Assembly: GCA_027186245.1 (NCBI GenBank)
Contig: CP114483.1
Span: forward strand, 16,140,220 to 16,204,219
Source of the DNA: Coriaria nepalensis
Taxonomy: Eukaryota > Streptophyta > Magnoliopsida > Cucurbitales > Coriariaceae
Direction: 5' to 3'
Length of the DNA: 64,000 nt
The notes under the pieces are model-generated. The model ran no database searches and was not told the DNA's origin. It saw only the letters and a program-made list of their open reading frames with translations. The position numbers and the translations under genes are program-made. This document shows positions 53,511 through 64,000 of the stretch, piece by piece; the first letter of the stretch is position 1; the number at the start of each line of letters is the position of its first letter.

Positions 53511-55610
53511 ATTAAATCATTCTAAATCAGTTCAGACGAAATTCACCTTTTAAACATGACTTTCGTGCATAACTTGCAGTTGATCTATTGAAGGCAACTA
53601 TACATTTACTTAGCGTTAAAATCATGTCTTTGAGGCTCTTCTAGTCATTAAATCAATATTAATGAATTCGAACGAATTATATTTTTGCCCTTCAAACATG
53701 ATTTTCTTACATAACCTGCAATTAATCTATTGAATACAACAATGCATTATTTTAGCCTTAAAGAGCATATCATTCAGTCTTTTCAGATCATTAAATTGTT
53801 TGGAAGCACTTCGAACTAGTTCTATTTTCTCATTTAAAACACGACTTTCATGCATAACTTGCAATTGATCTACTGAAGGCAAGTATGCATTTTTTTAGTG
53901 TTAAAGTCATATTATTGCATTCCTTTTACTCATTAAATCATTCTAAATCACTTCAGACGAAATTCACCTTTTAAACATGACATTCGTGCATAACTTGCCG
54001 TTGATCTATTGAAGGCAACTATACATTTACTTAGCCTTAAAATCATGTCATTGAGGCTCTTCTAGTCATTAAATCATTATAAATGAATTCGAACGAATTA
54101 TATTTTTTTGCCCTTCAAAAATGATTTTCTTACATAACCTGCAATTAATCTATTGAATACATTAATGCATTATTTTAGCCTTCAAGAGCATATCATTCAC
54201 TCTTTTCAAGTCATTAAATTGTTCGAAAGCACTTCGAACTAATTCTATTTTCGCATTTAAAACACGACTTTCATTCATAACTTGCAATTGATCTGCTGAA
54301 GGCAACTCCACATTTTTTTAGTGTTAAAGTCATATTATTGCATCTCTTCTACTCATTAAATCATTCTAAATCACTTTAGATGAAATTCACCTTTTAAACA
54401 TGACTTTCGTGCATAACTTGCAGTTGATCTATTGAAGGCAACTATACATTTACTAAGCCTTAAAATCATGTCATTGAGGCTCTTCTAGTCATGAAATCAT
54501 TATAAATGAATTCGAACGAATTATATTTTTTTGCCCTTCAAAAATGATTTTCTTACATAACCTGCAATTAATCTATTGAATAGAACAATGCATTATTTTA
54601 GCCTTAAAGAGCATATCATTCACTCTTTTCAAATCATTAAATTGTTCGAAAGCATTTCGAACTAATTCTATTTTCGCAATTAAAACACGACTTTCATGCA
54701 TAGCTTGCAATTGATCTGCTGAAAGCAACTACACATTTTTTTAGTGTTAAAGTCATAGTATTGCATCTCTTTTACTCATTAAATCATTCTAAATCACTTC
54801 AGACGAAATTCACCTTTTAAACACGACTTTCGTGCATAACTTGCAGTTGATCTACTGAAGGCAACTATACATTTACTTAGCCTTAAAATCATGTCATTGA
54901 GGCTCTTCTAGTCATTAAATCATTATAAATGAATTCGAGCGAATTATATTTTTGCCCTTCAAACATGATTTTCTTACATAACCTGCAATTAATCTATTGA
55001 AGACAACAATGCATTATTTTAGCCTTAAAGGGCATATCATTCAGTCTTTTTAGATCATTAAATTGTTTGAAAGCACTTCGAACTAGTTCTATTTTCGCAT
55101 TTAAAACACGACTTTCACGCATGACTTGCAATTGATCTACTGAAGGCAACTGTGCATTTTTTTAGTGTTAAAGTCATATTATTGCATCTCTTATACTCAT
55201 TAAATCATTCTAAATCACTTCAGACGAAATTCACCTTTTAAACATGACTTTCGTGCATAACTTGCAGTTGATCAATTGAAGGCAACTATACATTTACTTA
55301 GCGTTAAAATCATGTCATTGAGGCTCTTCTAGTCATTAAATCATTATAAATGAATTTGAACGAATTATATTTTTGCCCTTCAAACATGATTTTCTTACAT
55401 AACCTGCAATTAATCTATTGAATACAACAATGCATTATTTTAGCCTTAAAGAGCATATCATTCAGTCTTTTCAGATCATTAAATTGTTTGAAAGCACTTC
55501 GAACTAGTTCTATTTTCGCATTTAAAACACGACTTTCATGCATAACTTGCAATTGATCTGCTGAAAGCAACTAGGCATTTTTTTAGTGTTAAAGTCATAT
55601 TATTGCATCT
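53510..55610. repeat. 2951-bp (7-unit) higher-order repeat, copy 1
   Basis: Recurs at 56461-58561 with a 2951-bp shift. Shared rare features are 'atcagttcagacg', 'tcaatattaatg', 'attttctcatttaaaac', 'aagtatgc', 'gacattcgtg', 'cattaatgcatt', 'ccttcaagagc', 'aactccac', 'tcatgaaatc', 'gcaattaaaacac' and 'gaattcgagcg'. Copies differ by a modest number of substitutions. Confidence 0.85.
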
Positions 55611-56195
55611 CTTATACTCATTAAATCATTCTAAATCACTTCAGACGAAATTCACCTTTTAAACATGACTTTCATGCATAACTTGCAGTTGATCAATTGA
55701 AGGCAACTATACATTTACTTAGCGTTAAAATCATGTCATTAAGGCTCTTCTAGTCATTAAATCATTATAAATGAATTTGAACGAATTATATTTTTGCCCT
55801 TCAAACATGATTTTCTTACATAACCTGCAATTAATCTATTGAATACAACAATGCATTATTTTAGCCTTAAAGAGCATATCATTCAGTCTTTTCAGATCAT
55901 TAAATTGTTTGAAAGCACTTCGAACTAGTTCTATTTTCGCATTTAAAACACGACTTTCATGCATAACTTGCAATTGATCTGCTGAAAGCAACTAGGCATT
56001 TTTTTAGTGTTAAAGTCATATTATTGCATCTCTTTTACTCATTAAATCATTCTCAATCACTTCAGACGAAATTCACCTTTTAAACACGACTTTCGTGCAT
56101 AACTTGCAGTTGATCTACTGAAGGCAACTATACATTTACTTAGCCTTAAAATCATGTCATTGAGGCTCTTCTAGTCATTATATCATTATAAATGA
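55350..56195. repeat. Local single-unit duplication ('gaatttgaacg' units)
   Basis: Two successive trimers share 'gaatttgaacg', 'gctgaaagcaactaggc' and 'tttcagatc', starting near 55354 and 55774. The first ends with 'cttatactc' and 'gatcaattg' like the unit before it; the second ends with 'cattctcaatcac' and 'acacgactttcgtg'. The first is therefore a hybrid formed by an out-of-register exchange of one unit. Confidence 0.75.
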
Positions 56196-56460
56196 ATTCA
56201 AGCGAATTATATTTTTGCCCTTCAAACATGATTTTCTTACATAACCTGCAATTAATCTATTGAAGACAACAATGCATTATTTTAGCCTTAAAGGGCATAT
56301 CATTCAGTCTTTTTAGATCATTAAATTGTTTGAAAGCACTTCGAACTAGTTCTATTTTCGCATTTAAAACACGACTTTCACGCATGACTTGCAATTGATC
56401 TACTGAAGGCAACTGTGCATTTTTTTAGTGTTAAAGTCATATTATTGCATCTCTTATACT

Positions 56461-58561
56461 CATTAAATCATTCTAAATCAGTTCAGACGAAATTCACCTT
56501 TTAAACATGACTTTCGTGCATAACTTGCAGTTGATCTATTGAAGGCAACTATACATTTACTTAGCGTTAAAATCATGTCATTGAGGCTCTTCTAGTCATT
56601 AAATCAATATTAATGAATTCGAACGAATTATATTTTTGCCCTTCAAACATGATTTTCTTACATAACCTGCAATTAATCTATTGAATACAACAATGCATTA
56701 TTTTAGCCTTAAAGAGCATATCATTCAGTCTTTTCAGATCATTAAATTGTTTGGAAGCACTTCGAACTAGTTCTATTTTCTCATTTAAAACACGACTTTC
56801 ATGCATAACTTGCAATTGATCTACTGAAGGCAAGTATGCATTTTTTTAGTGTTAAAGTCATATTATTACATTCCTTTTACTCATTAAATCATTCTAAATC
56901 AGTTCAGACGAAATTCACCTTTTAAACATGACATTCGTGCATAACATGCCGTTGATCTATTGAAGGCAACTATACATTTACTTAGCCTTAAAATCATGTC
57001 ATTGAGGCTCTTCTAGTCATTAAATCATTATAAATGAATTCGAACGAATTATATTTTTTTGCCCTTCAAAAATGATTTTCTTACATAACCTGCAATTAAT
57101 CTATTGAATACATTAATGCATTATTTTAGCCTTCAAGAGCATATCATTCACTCTTTTCAAGTCATTAAATTGTTCGAAAGCACTTCGAACTAATTCTATT
57201 TTCGCATTTAAAACACGACTTTCATGCATAACTTGCAATTGATCTGCTGAAGGCAACTCCACATTTTTTTAGTGTTAAAGTCATATTATTGCATCTCTTC
57301 TACTCATTAAATCATTCTAAATCACTTTAGATGAAATTCACCTTTTAAACATGACTTTCGTGCATAACTTGCAGTTGATCTATTGAAGGCAACTATACAT
57401 TTACTTAGCCTTAAAATCATGTCATTGAGGCTCTTCTAGTCATGAAATCATTATAAATGAATTCGAACGAATTATATTTTTTTGCCCTTCAAAAATGATT
57501 TTCTTACATAACCTGCAATTAATCTATTGAATACAACAATGCATTATTTTAGCCTTAAAGAGCATATCATTCACTCTTTTCAAATCATTAAATTGTTCGA
57601 AAGCACTTCGAACTAATTCTATTTTCGCAATTAAAACACGACTTTCATGCATAACTTGCAATTGATCTGCTGAAAGCAACTACACATTTTTTTAGTGTTA
57701 AAGTCATATTATTGCATCTCTTTTACTCATTAAATCATTCTAAATCACTTCAGACGAAATTCACCTTTTAAACACGACTTTCGTGCATAACTTGCAGTTG
57801 ATCTACTGAAGGCAACTATACATTTACTTAGCCTTAAAATCATGTCATTGAGGCACTTCTAGTCATTAAATCATTATAAATGAATTCGAGCGAATTATAT
57901 TTTTGCCCTTCAAACATGATTTTCTTACATAACCTGCAATTAATCTATTGAAGACAACAATGCATTATTTTAGCCTTAAAGGGCATATCATTCAGTCTTT
58001 TTAGATCATTAAATTGTTTGAAAGCACTTCGAACTAGTACTATTTTCGCATTTAAAACACGACTTTCACGCATGACTTGCAATTGATCTACTGAAGGCAA
58101 CTGTGCATTTTTTTAGTGTTAAAGTCATATTATTGCATCTCTTATACTCATTAAATCATTCTAAATCACTTCAGACGAAATTCACCTTTTAAACATGACT
58201 TTCGTGCATAACTTGCAGTTGATCAATTGAAGGCAACTATACATTTACTTAGCGTTAAAATCATGTCATTGAGGCTCTTCTAGTCATTAAATCATTATAA
58301 ATGAATTTGAACGAATTATATTTTTGCCCTTCAAACATGATTTTCTTACATAACCTGCAATTAATCTATTGAATACAACAATGCATTATTTTAGCCTTAA
58401 AGAGCATATCATTCAGTCTTTTCAGATCATTAAATTGTTTGAAAGCACTTCGAACTAGTTCTATTTTCGCATTTAAAACACGACTTTCATGCATAACTTG
58501 CAATTGATCTGCTGAAAGCAACTAGGCATTTTTTTAGTGTTAAAGTCATATTATTGCATCT
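56461..58561. repeat. 2951-bp (7-unit) higher-order repeat, copy 2
   Basis: Partner of 53510-55610. To its right the order differs by one unit: copy 1 is followed by a second 'gaatttgaacg' unit near 55774, whereas copy 2 has only one (near 58305) before the 'gaattcaagcg' unit. One side has gained or lost a single trimer since the duplication. Confidence 0.85.
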
Positions 58562-59129
58562 CTTTTACTCATTAAATCATTCTCAATCACTGCAGACGAA
58601 ATTCACCTTTTAAACACGACTTTCGTGCATAACTTGCAGTTGATCTACTGAAGGCAACTATACATTTACTTAGCCTTAAAATCATGTCATTGAGGCTCTT
58701 CTAATCATTAAATCATTATAAATGAATTCAAGCGAATTATATTTTTGCCCTTCAAACATGATTTTCTTACATAACCTGCAATTAATCTATTGAAGACAAC
58801 AATGCATTATTTTAGCCGTAAAGGGCATATCATTCAGTCTTTTTAGATCATTAAATTGTTTGAAAGCACTTCGAACTAGTTCTATTTTCGCATTTAAAAC
58901 ACGACTTTCACGCATGACTTGCAATTGATCTACTGAAGGCAACTGTGCATTTTTTTAGTGTTAAAGTCATATTATTGCATCTCTTATACTCATTAAATCA
59001 TTCTAAATCACTTCAGACGAAATTCACCTTTTAAACATGACTTTCGTGCATAACTTGCAGTTGATCAATTGAAGGCAACTATACATTTACTTAGCGTTAA
59101 AATCATGTCATTGAGGCTCTTCTAGTCAT

Positions 59130-62100
59130 TAAATCAATATAAATGAATTCGAACGAATTATATTTTTGCCCTTCAAACATGATTTTCTTACATAACCTGC
59201 AATTAATCTATTGAATACAACAATGCATTATTTTAGCCTTAAAGAACATATCATTCAGTCTTTTCGGATCATTAAATTGTTTGAAAGCACTTCGAACTAG
59301 TTCTATTTTCGCATTTAAAACACGACTTTCATGCATAACTTGCAATTGATCTACTGAAGGCAACTAGGCATTTTTTTAGTGTTAAAGTCATATTATTGCA
59401 TCTCTTTTACTCATTAAATCATTCTAAATCACTTAAGACGAAATTCACCTTTTAAACATGGCTTTCGTGCATAACTTCCAGTTGATCTATTGAAGGCAAC
59501 TATACATTTACTTAGCGTTAAAATCATGTCATTGAGGCTCTTCTAGTCATTAAATCATTATAAATGAATTCGAACGAATTACATTTTTGCCCTTCAAAAA
59601 TGATTTTCTTACATAACATGCAATTAACTATTGAATACAACAATGCATTATTTTAGCCTTAAAGAGCATATCATTCAGTCTTTTAAGATCATTAAATTGT
59701 TTGAAAGCACTTCGAACTAGTTCTATTTTCGCATTTAAAACACGACTTTCATGCATAACTTGCAATTGATCTACTGAAGGCAACTAGGCATTTTTTTAGT
59801 GTTAAAGTCATATTATTGCATCTCTTTTACTCATTAAATCATTCTAAATCACTTAAGACGAAATTCACCTTTTAAACAAGACTTTCGTGCATAACTTGCA
59901 GTTAATCTATTGAAGACAACTATACATTTACTTAGCCTTAAAAGCATGTCATTGAGGCTCTTCTAGTCATTAAATCATTATAAATGAATTCGAACGAATT
60001 ATATATTTTTGCCCTCCAAACATGATTTTCTTACATAACCTGCAATTAATCTATTGAAGACAACAATGCATTATTTTAGCCTTAAAGAGCATATCATTCA
60101 GTCTTTTCAGATCATTAAATTGTTTGAAAGAACTTCGAACTAATTCTATTTTCGCATTTAAAACACGACTTTCATGCATAACTTGCAATTGATCTACTGA
60201 AGGCAACTAGGCATTTTTTTAGTGTTAAAGTCATATTATTGCATCTCTTTTACTCATTAAATCATTCTAAATCAGTTCAGACGAAATTCACCTTTTAAAC
60301 ATGACTTTCGTGCATAACTTGCAGTTGATCTATTGAAGGCAACTATACATTTACTTAGCGTTAAAATCATGTCATTGAGGCTCTTCTAGTCATTAAATCA
60401 TTATAAATGAATTCGAACGAATTACATTTTTGCCCTTCAAAAATGATTTTCTTACATAACCTGCAATTAATCTATTGAATACAACAATGCATTATTTTAG
60501 CCTTAAAAAGCATATCATTCAGTCTTTTAAGATCATTAAATTGTTTGAAAGCACTTCGAACTAGTTCTATTTTCGCATTTAAAACACGACTTTCATGCAT
60601 AACTTGCAATTGATCTACTGAAGGCAACTAGGCATTTTTTTAGTGTTAAAGTCATATTATTGCATCTCTTTTACTCATTAAATCATTCTAAATCACTTCA
60701 GATGAAATTCACCTTTTAAACATGACTTTCGTGCATAACTTGCAGTTAATCTATTGAAGACAACTATACATTTACTTAGCCTTAAAAGCATGTCATTGAG
60801 GCTCTTCTAGTCATTAAATCATTATAAATGAATTCGAACGAATTATATTTTTGCCCTTCAAACATGATTTTCTTACATAACCTGCAATAATCTATTGAAT
60901 AGAACAATGCATTATTTTAGCCTTAAAGAGCATATCATTCAGTCTTTCCGGATCATTAAATTGTTTGAAAGCACTTCGAACTAGTTCTATTTTCGCATTT
61001 AAAACACGACTTTCATGCATAACTTGCAATTGATCTACTGAAGGCAACTAGGCATTTTTTTAGTGTTAAAGTCATATTATTGCATCTCTTTTACTCATTA
61101 AATCATTCTAAATCACTTCAGACGAAATTCACCTTTTAAACATGACTTTCGTGCTTAACTTACAGTTGATCTATTGAAGACAACTATACATTTACTTAGC
61201 GTTAAAATCATGTCATTGAGGCTCTTCTAGTCATTAAATCAATATAAATGAATTCGAAAGAATTATATTTTTGCCCTTCAAACATGATTTTATTACATAA
61301 CCTGCAATTAATCTATTGAATACAACAATGCATTATTTTAGCCTTAAAGAGCATATCATTCAGTCTTTTCGGATCATTAAATTGTTTGAAAGCACTTCGA
61401 ACTAGTTCTATTTTCGCATTTAAAACACGACTTTCATGTATAACTTGCAATTGATCTACTGAAGGCAACTATGCATTTTTTTAGTGTTAAAGTCATATTA
61501 TTGCATCTCTTTTACTCATTAAATCATTCTAAATCAGTTCAGACGAAATTCACCTTTTAAACATGACTTTCGTGCATAACTTGCAGTTGATCTATTGAAG
61601 GCAACTATACATTTACTTAGCGTTAAAATCATGTCATTGAGGCTCTTCTAGTCATTAAATCATTATAAATGAATTCGAACGAATTACATTTTTGCCCTTC
61701 AAAAACGATTTTCTTACATAACCTGCAATTAATCTATTGAATACAACAATGCATTATTTTAGCCTTAAAGAGCATATCATTCAGTCTTTTAAGATCATTA
61801 AATTGTTTGAAAGCACTTAGAACTAGTTCTATTTTCGCATTTAAAACACGACTTTCATGCATGACTTGCAATTGATCTACTGAAGGCAACTGTGCATTTT
61901 TTTAGTGTTAAAGTCATATTATTGCATCTCTTTTACTCATTAAATCATTCTAAATCACTTCAGACGAAATTCACCTTTTAAACATGACTTTCGTGCATAA
62001 CTTGCAGTTAATCTATTGAAGACAACTATACATTTACTTAGCCTTAAAAGCATGTCATTGAGGCTCTTCTAGTCATTAAATCATTATAAATGAATTCGAA

Positions 62101-63999
62101 CGAATTATATTTTTGCCCTTCAAACATGATTTTCTTACATAACCTGCAATAATCTATTGAATAGAACAATGCATTATTTTAGCCTTAAAGAGCATATCAT
62201 TCAGTCTTTTCGGATCATTAAATTGTTTGAAAGCACTTCGAACTAGTTCTATTTTCGCATTTAAAACACGACTTTCATGTATAACTTGCAATTGATCTAC
62301 TGAAGGCAACTATGCATTTTTTAGTGTATAAAGTCATATTATTGCATCTCTTTTACTCATTAAATCATTTTAAATCACTTCAGACGAAATTCACCTTTAA
62401 ACATGACTTTCGTGCATAACTTGAAGTTGATCTAGTGAAGGGAACTATACATTTACTTAGCGTTAAAATCATGTCATTGAGCTCTTCAAGTCATTAAATC
62501 ATAAATGAATTCGAACGAATTATATTTTTTTGCCCTTCAAAAACGATTTTCTTACATAAACTGCAATTAATCTATTGAATACAACAATGCATTATTTTAG
62601 CCTTAAAGAGCATATCATTCACTCTTTTCAAATCATTAAATTGCTCGAAAGCACTTAGAACTAGTTCTATTTTCGCATTTAAAACACGACTTTCATGCAT
62701 GACTTGCAATTGATCTACTGAAGGCAACTGTGCATTTTTTTAGTGTTAAAGTCATATTATTGCATCTCTTTTACTCATTAAATCATTCTAAATCACTTCA
62801 GACGAAATTCACCTTTTAAACATGACTTTCGTGCATAACTTGCAGTTGATCTATAGAAGGCAACTATACATTTACTTAGCGTTAAAATCATGTCATTGAG
62901 GCTCTTCTAGTCATTAAATCAATATAAATGAATTCGAACGAATTATATTTTTGCCCTTCAAACATGATTTTCTTTCATAACCAGCAATTAATCTATTGAA
63001 TACAACAATGCATTATTTTAACCTTAAAGAGCATATCATTCAGTCTTTTCAGATCATTAATTTGTTTGAAAGCACTTCGAACTAGTTCTATTTTCGCATT
63101 TAAAACACGACTTTCATGCATAACTTGCAATTGATCTACTGAAGGCAACTAGGCATTTTTTTAGTGTTAAAGTCATATTATTGCATCTCTTTTACTCATT
63201 AAATCATTCTAAATCACTTCAGACGAAATTCACCTGTTCAACATGACTTTCGTGCATAACTTGCAGTTGATCTATTGAAGGCAACTATACATTTACTTAG
63301 CGTTAAAATCATGTCATTGAGGCTCTTCTGGTCATTAAATCATTATAAATGAATTCGAACGAATTATATTTTTTTGCCCTTCAAAAATGATTTTCTTACA
63401 TAACCTGCAATTAATCTATTGAATACAACAATGCATTATTTTAGCCTTAAAGAGCATATCATTCACTCTTTTCAAATCATAAAATTGTTCGAAAGCACTT
63501 CGAACTAATTCTATTTTCGCATTTAAAACACGACTTTCATGCATAACTTGCAATTGATCTACTGAAGGCAACTACACATTTTTTTAGTGTTAAAGTCATA
63601 TTATTGCATCTCTTTTACTCACTAAATCATTCTTAATCACTTCAGACGAAATTCACCTTTTAAACATGACTTTCGTGCATAACTTGCAGTTGATCTACTG
63701 AAGGCAACTATACATTTACTTAGCGTTAAAATCAAGTCATTGAGGCTCTTCTAGTCATTAAATCATTATAAATGAATTCGAACGAATTATTTTTTTGCCC
63801 TTCAAAAATGATTTTCTTACATAACCTGCAATTAATCTATTGAAGACAACAATGCATTATTTTAGCCTTAAAGAGCATATCATTCAGTCTTTTCAGATCA
63901 TTAAATTGTTTGAAAGCACTTCGAACTAGTTCTATTTTCGCATTTAAAACACGACTTTCATGCATAACTTGCAATTGATCTACTGAAGGCAACTAGGCA
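59130..63999. repeat. Region of 2- and 3-unit repeats and indel-rich units
   Basis: Landmark 'gaattacattttt' occurs near 59578, 60420 and 61683, spacings of about 841 and 1263 bp (2 and 3 trimers). 'ccttaaaagcatgtc' occurs near 59936, 60780 and 62042. Several units have small losses: 'catgcaattaactattg' near 59620, 'gcaataatctattg' near 60885 and 62147. The unit around 62310-62515 has four changes in length. Most C subunits here end 'actagttct'. No gene seen; the array continues past the window edge. Confidence 0.75.
62310..62515. repeat. Degenerate A/B subunits with several small indels
   Basis: Within about 200 bp there are several length changes relative to neighbours: a shorter T run and 'gtgtataaagtc', 'cacctttaaacatg' (one T fewer), 'attgagctcttcaag' for 'attgaggctcttctag', and 'aaatcataaatg' for 'aaatcattataaatg'. 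This is unusual, as most units in the window have at most one or two 1-bp indels. Confidence 0.75.
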
Positions 64000-64000
64000 T

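Larger units (their letters stand above)
1..64000. repeat. Satellite DNA array, ~421-bp unit, fills the window
   Basis: The same ~420-421 bp unit repeats head to tail, in one orientation, across all 64 kb, which is about 152 copies. Landmarks such as 'gaattcgaacgaatta' and 'catttttttagtgttaaag' recur once per unit from the first to the last kilobase. Base composition is about 30% GC, counted over 841-1260. Neighbouring units differ by scattered substitutions and 1-2 base indels; nothing foreign interrupts them. The array begins inside a C subunit and ends inside an A subunit, so both true edges lie outside. Arrays of this length and purity are known from eukaryotic centromeric or pericentromeric heterochromatin. 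That location is inference, as is any function. I do not recognise the family and cannot name the species group. Confidence 0.98.

Noticed and set aside
1..64000. CRISPR array
   Set aside because: The repeat is hundreds of bases long with no short direct repeat and unique spacers; every part of the unit is repetitive.
1..64000. Tandem coding repeats of a large protein
   Set aside because: The unit length varies (420, 421, +2 and -1 changes) and all frames contain frequent stops on both strands, so no long frame survives.
1..64000. Ribosomal spacer, telomere repeat or plasmid iterons
   Set aside because: There is no rRNA sequence, no short G-rich telomere motif and no replication gene; 64 kb of a 421-bp unit is far beyond an iteron array.
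1..64000. Naming the organism or a known satellite family
   Set aside because: I do not recognise the unit. AT-rich satellites of this size occur in plants, insects and other eukaryotes. A search of the 421-bp consensus against satellite and genome databases would decide it.

Overview
The whole 64 kb window is one uninterrupted block of AT-rich (about 30% GC, counted over one 420-bp stretch) tandem satellite DNA. I see no gene, RNA gene, mobile element or other non-satellite sequence from base 1 to base 64000, and the array runs off both ends. This points to a eukaryotic chromosome, most likely centromeric, pericentromeric or other constitutive heterochromatin. The sequence alone does not let me name the lineage.

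The basic repeat is about 420-421 bp, so about 152 copies fit in the window. Each 421-bp unit is itself a trimer of three related subunits, here called A (about 143 bp), B (about 135 bp) and C (about 143 bp). They share an aligned core around 'cataacttgcaattgatct', spaced 136, 142 and 143 bp apart in the first complete unit (150-570). The array therefore has at least three nested levels: a ~140-bp ancestral subunit, a 421-bp A-B-C trimer, and higher-order repeats (HORs) of several trimers.

Layout by region. 1-9825: fairly uniform trimers with local single-unit duplications, one of them exact over 625 bp. 9826-23419: a 6.0-kb block present twice at an offset of about 7567 bp. 20346-27633: a 3644-bp tandem duplication, almost without differences, which is 26 subunits or 8 and 2/3 trimers long. 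28.6-33.1 kb: a 2944-bp (7-trimer) HOR. 34.3-53.5 kb: a 1260-bp, 3-trimer HOR (X-Y-Z), clearest in three consecutive near-identical copies at 39813-43592, plus a 3783-bp (9-trimer) duplication. 53.5-58.6 kb: a 2951-bp (7-trimer) HOR. 59.1-64 kb: 2- and 3-trimer repeats and some units with several small indels. Two events break the A-B-C order: an extra A subunit near 12.07 kb, and a B/C fusion lacking one subunit near 14.78 kb. Both were copied by the later large duplications.

The recurrent 62-68 aa open frames in some units are chance products of the repeat and are not annotated as genes. The interest of the window is in the satellite's architecture and recent history (unequal exchange at subunit, unit and multi-unit scale, CpG decay, a conserved short dyad), not in any encoded system.
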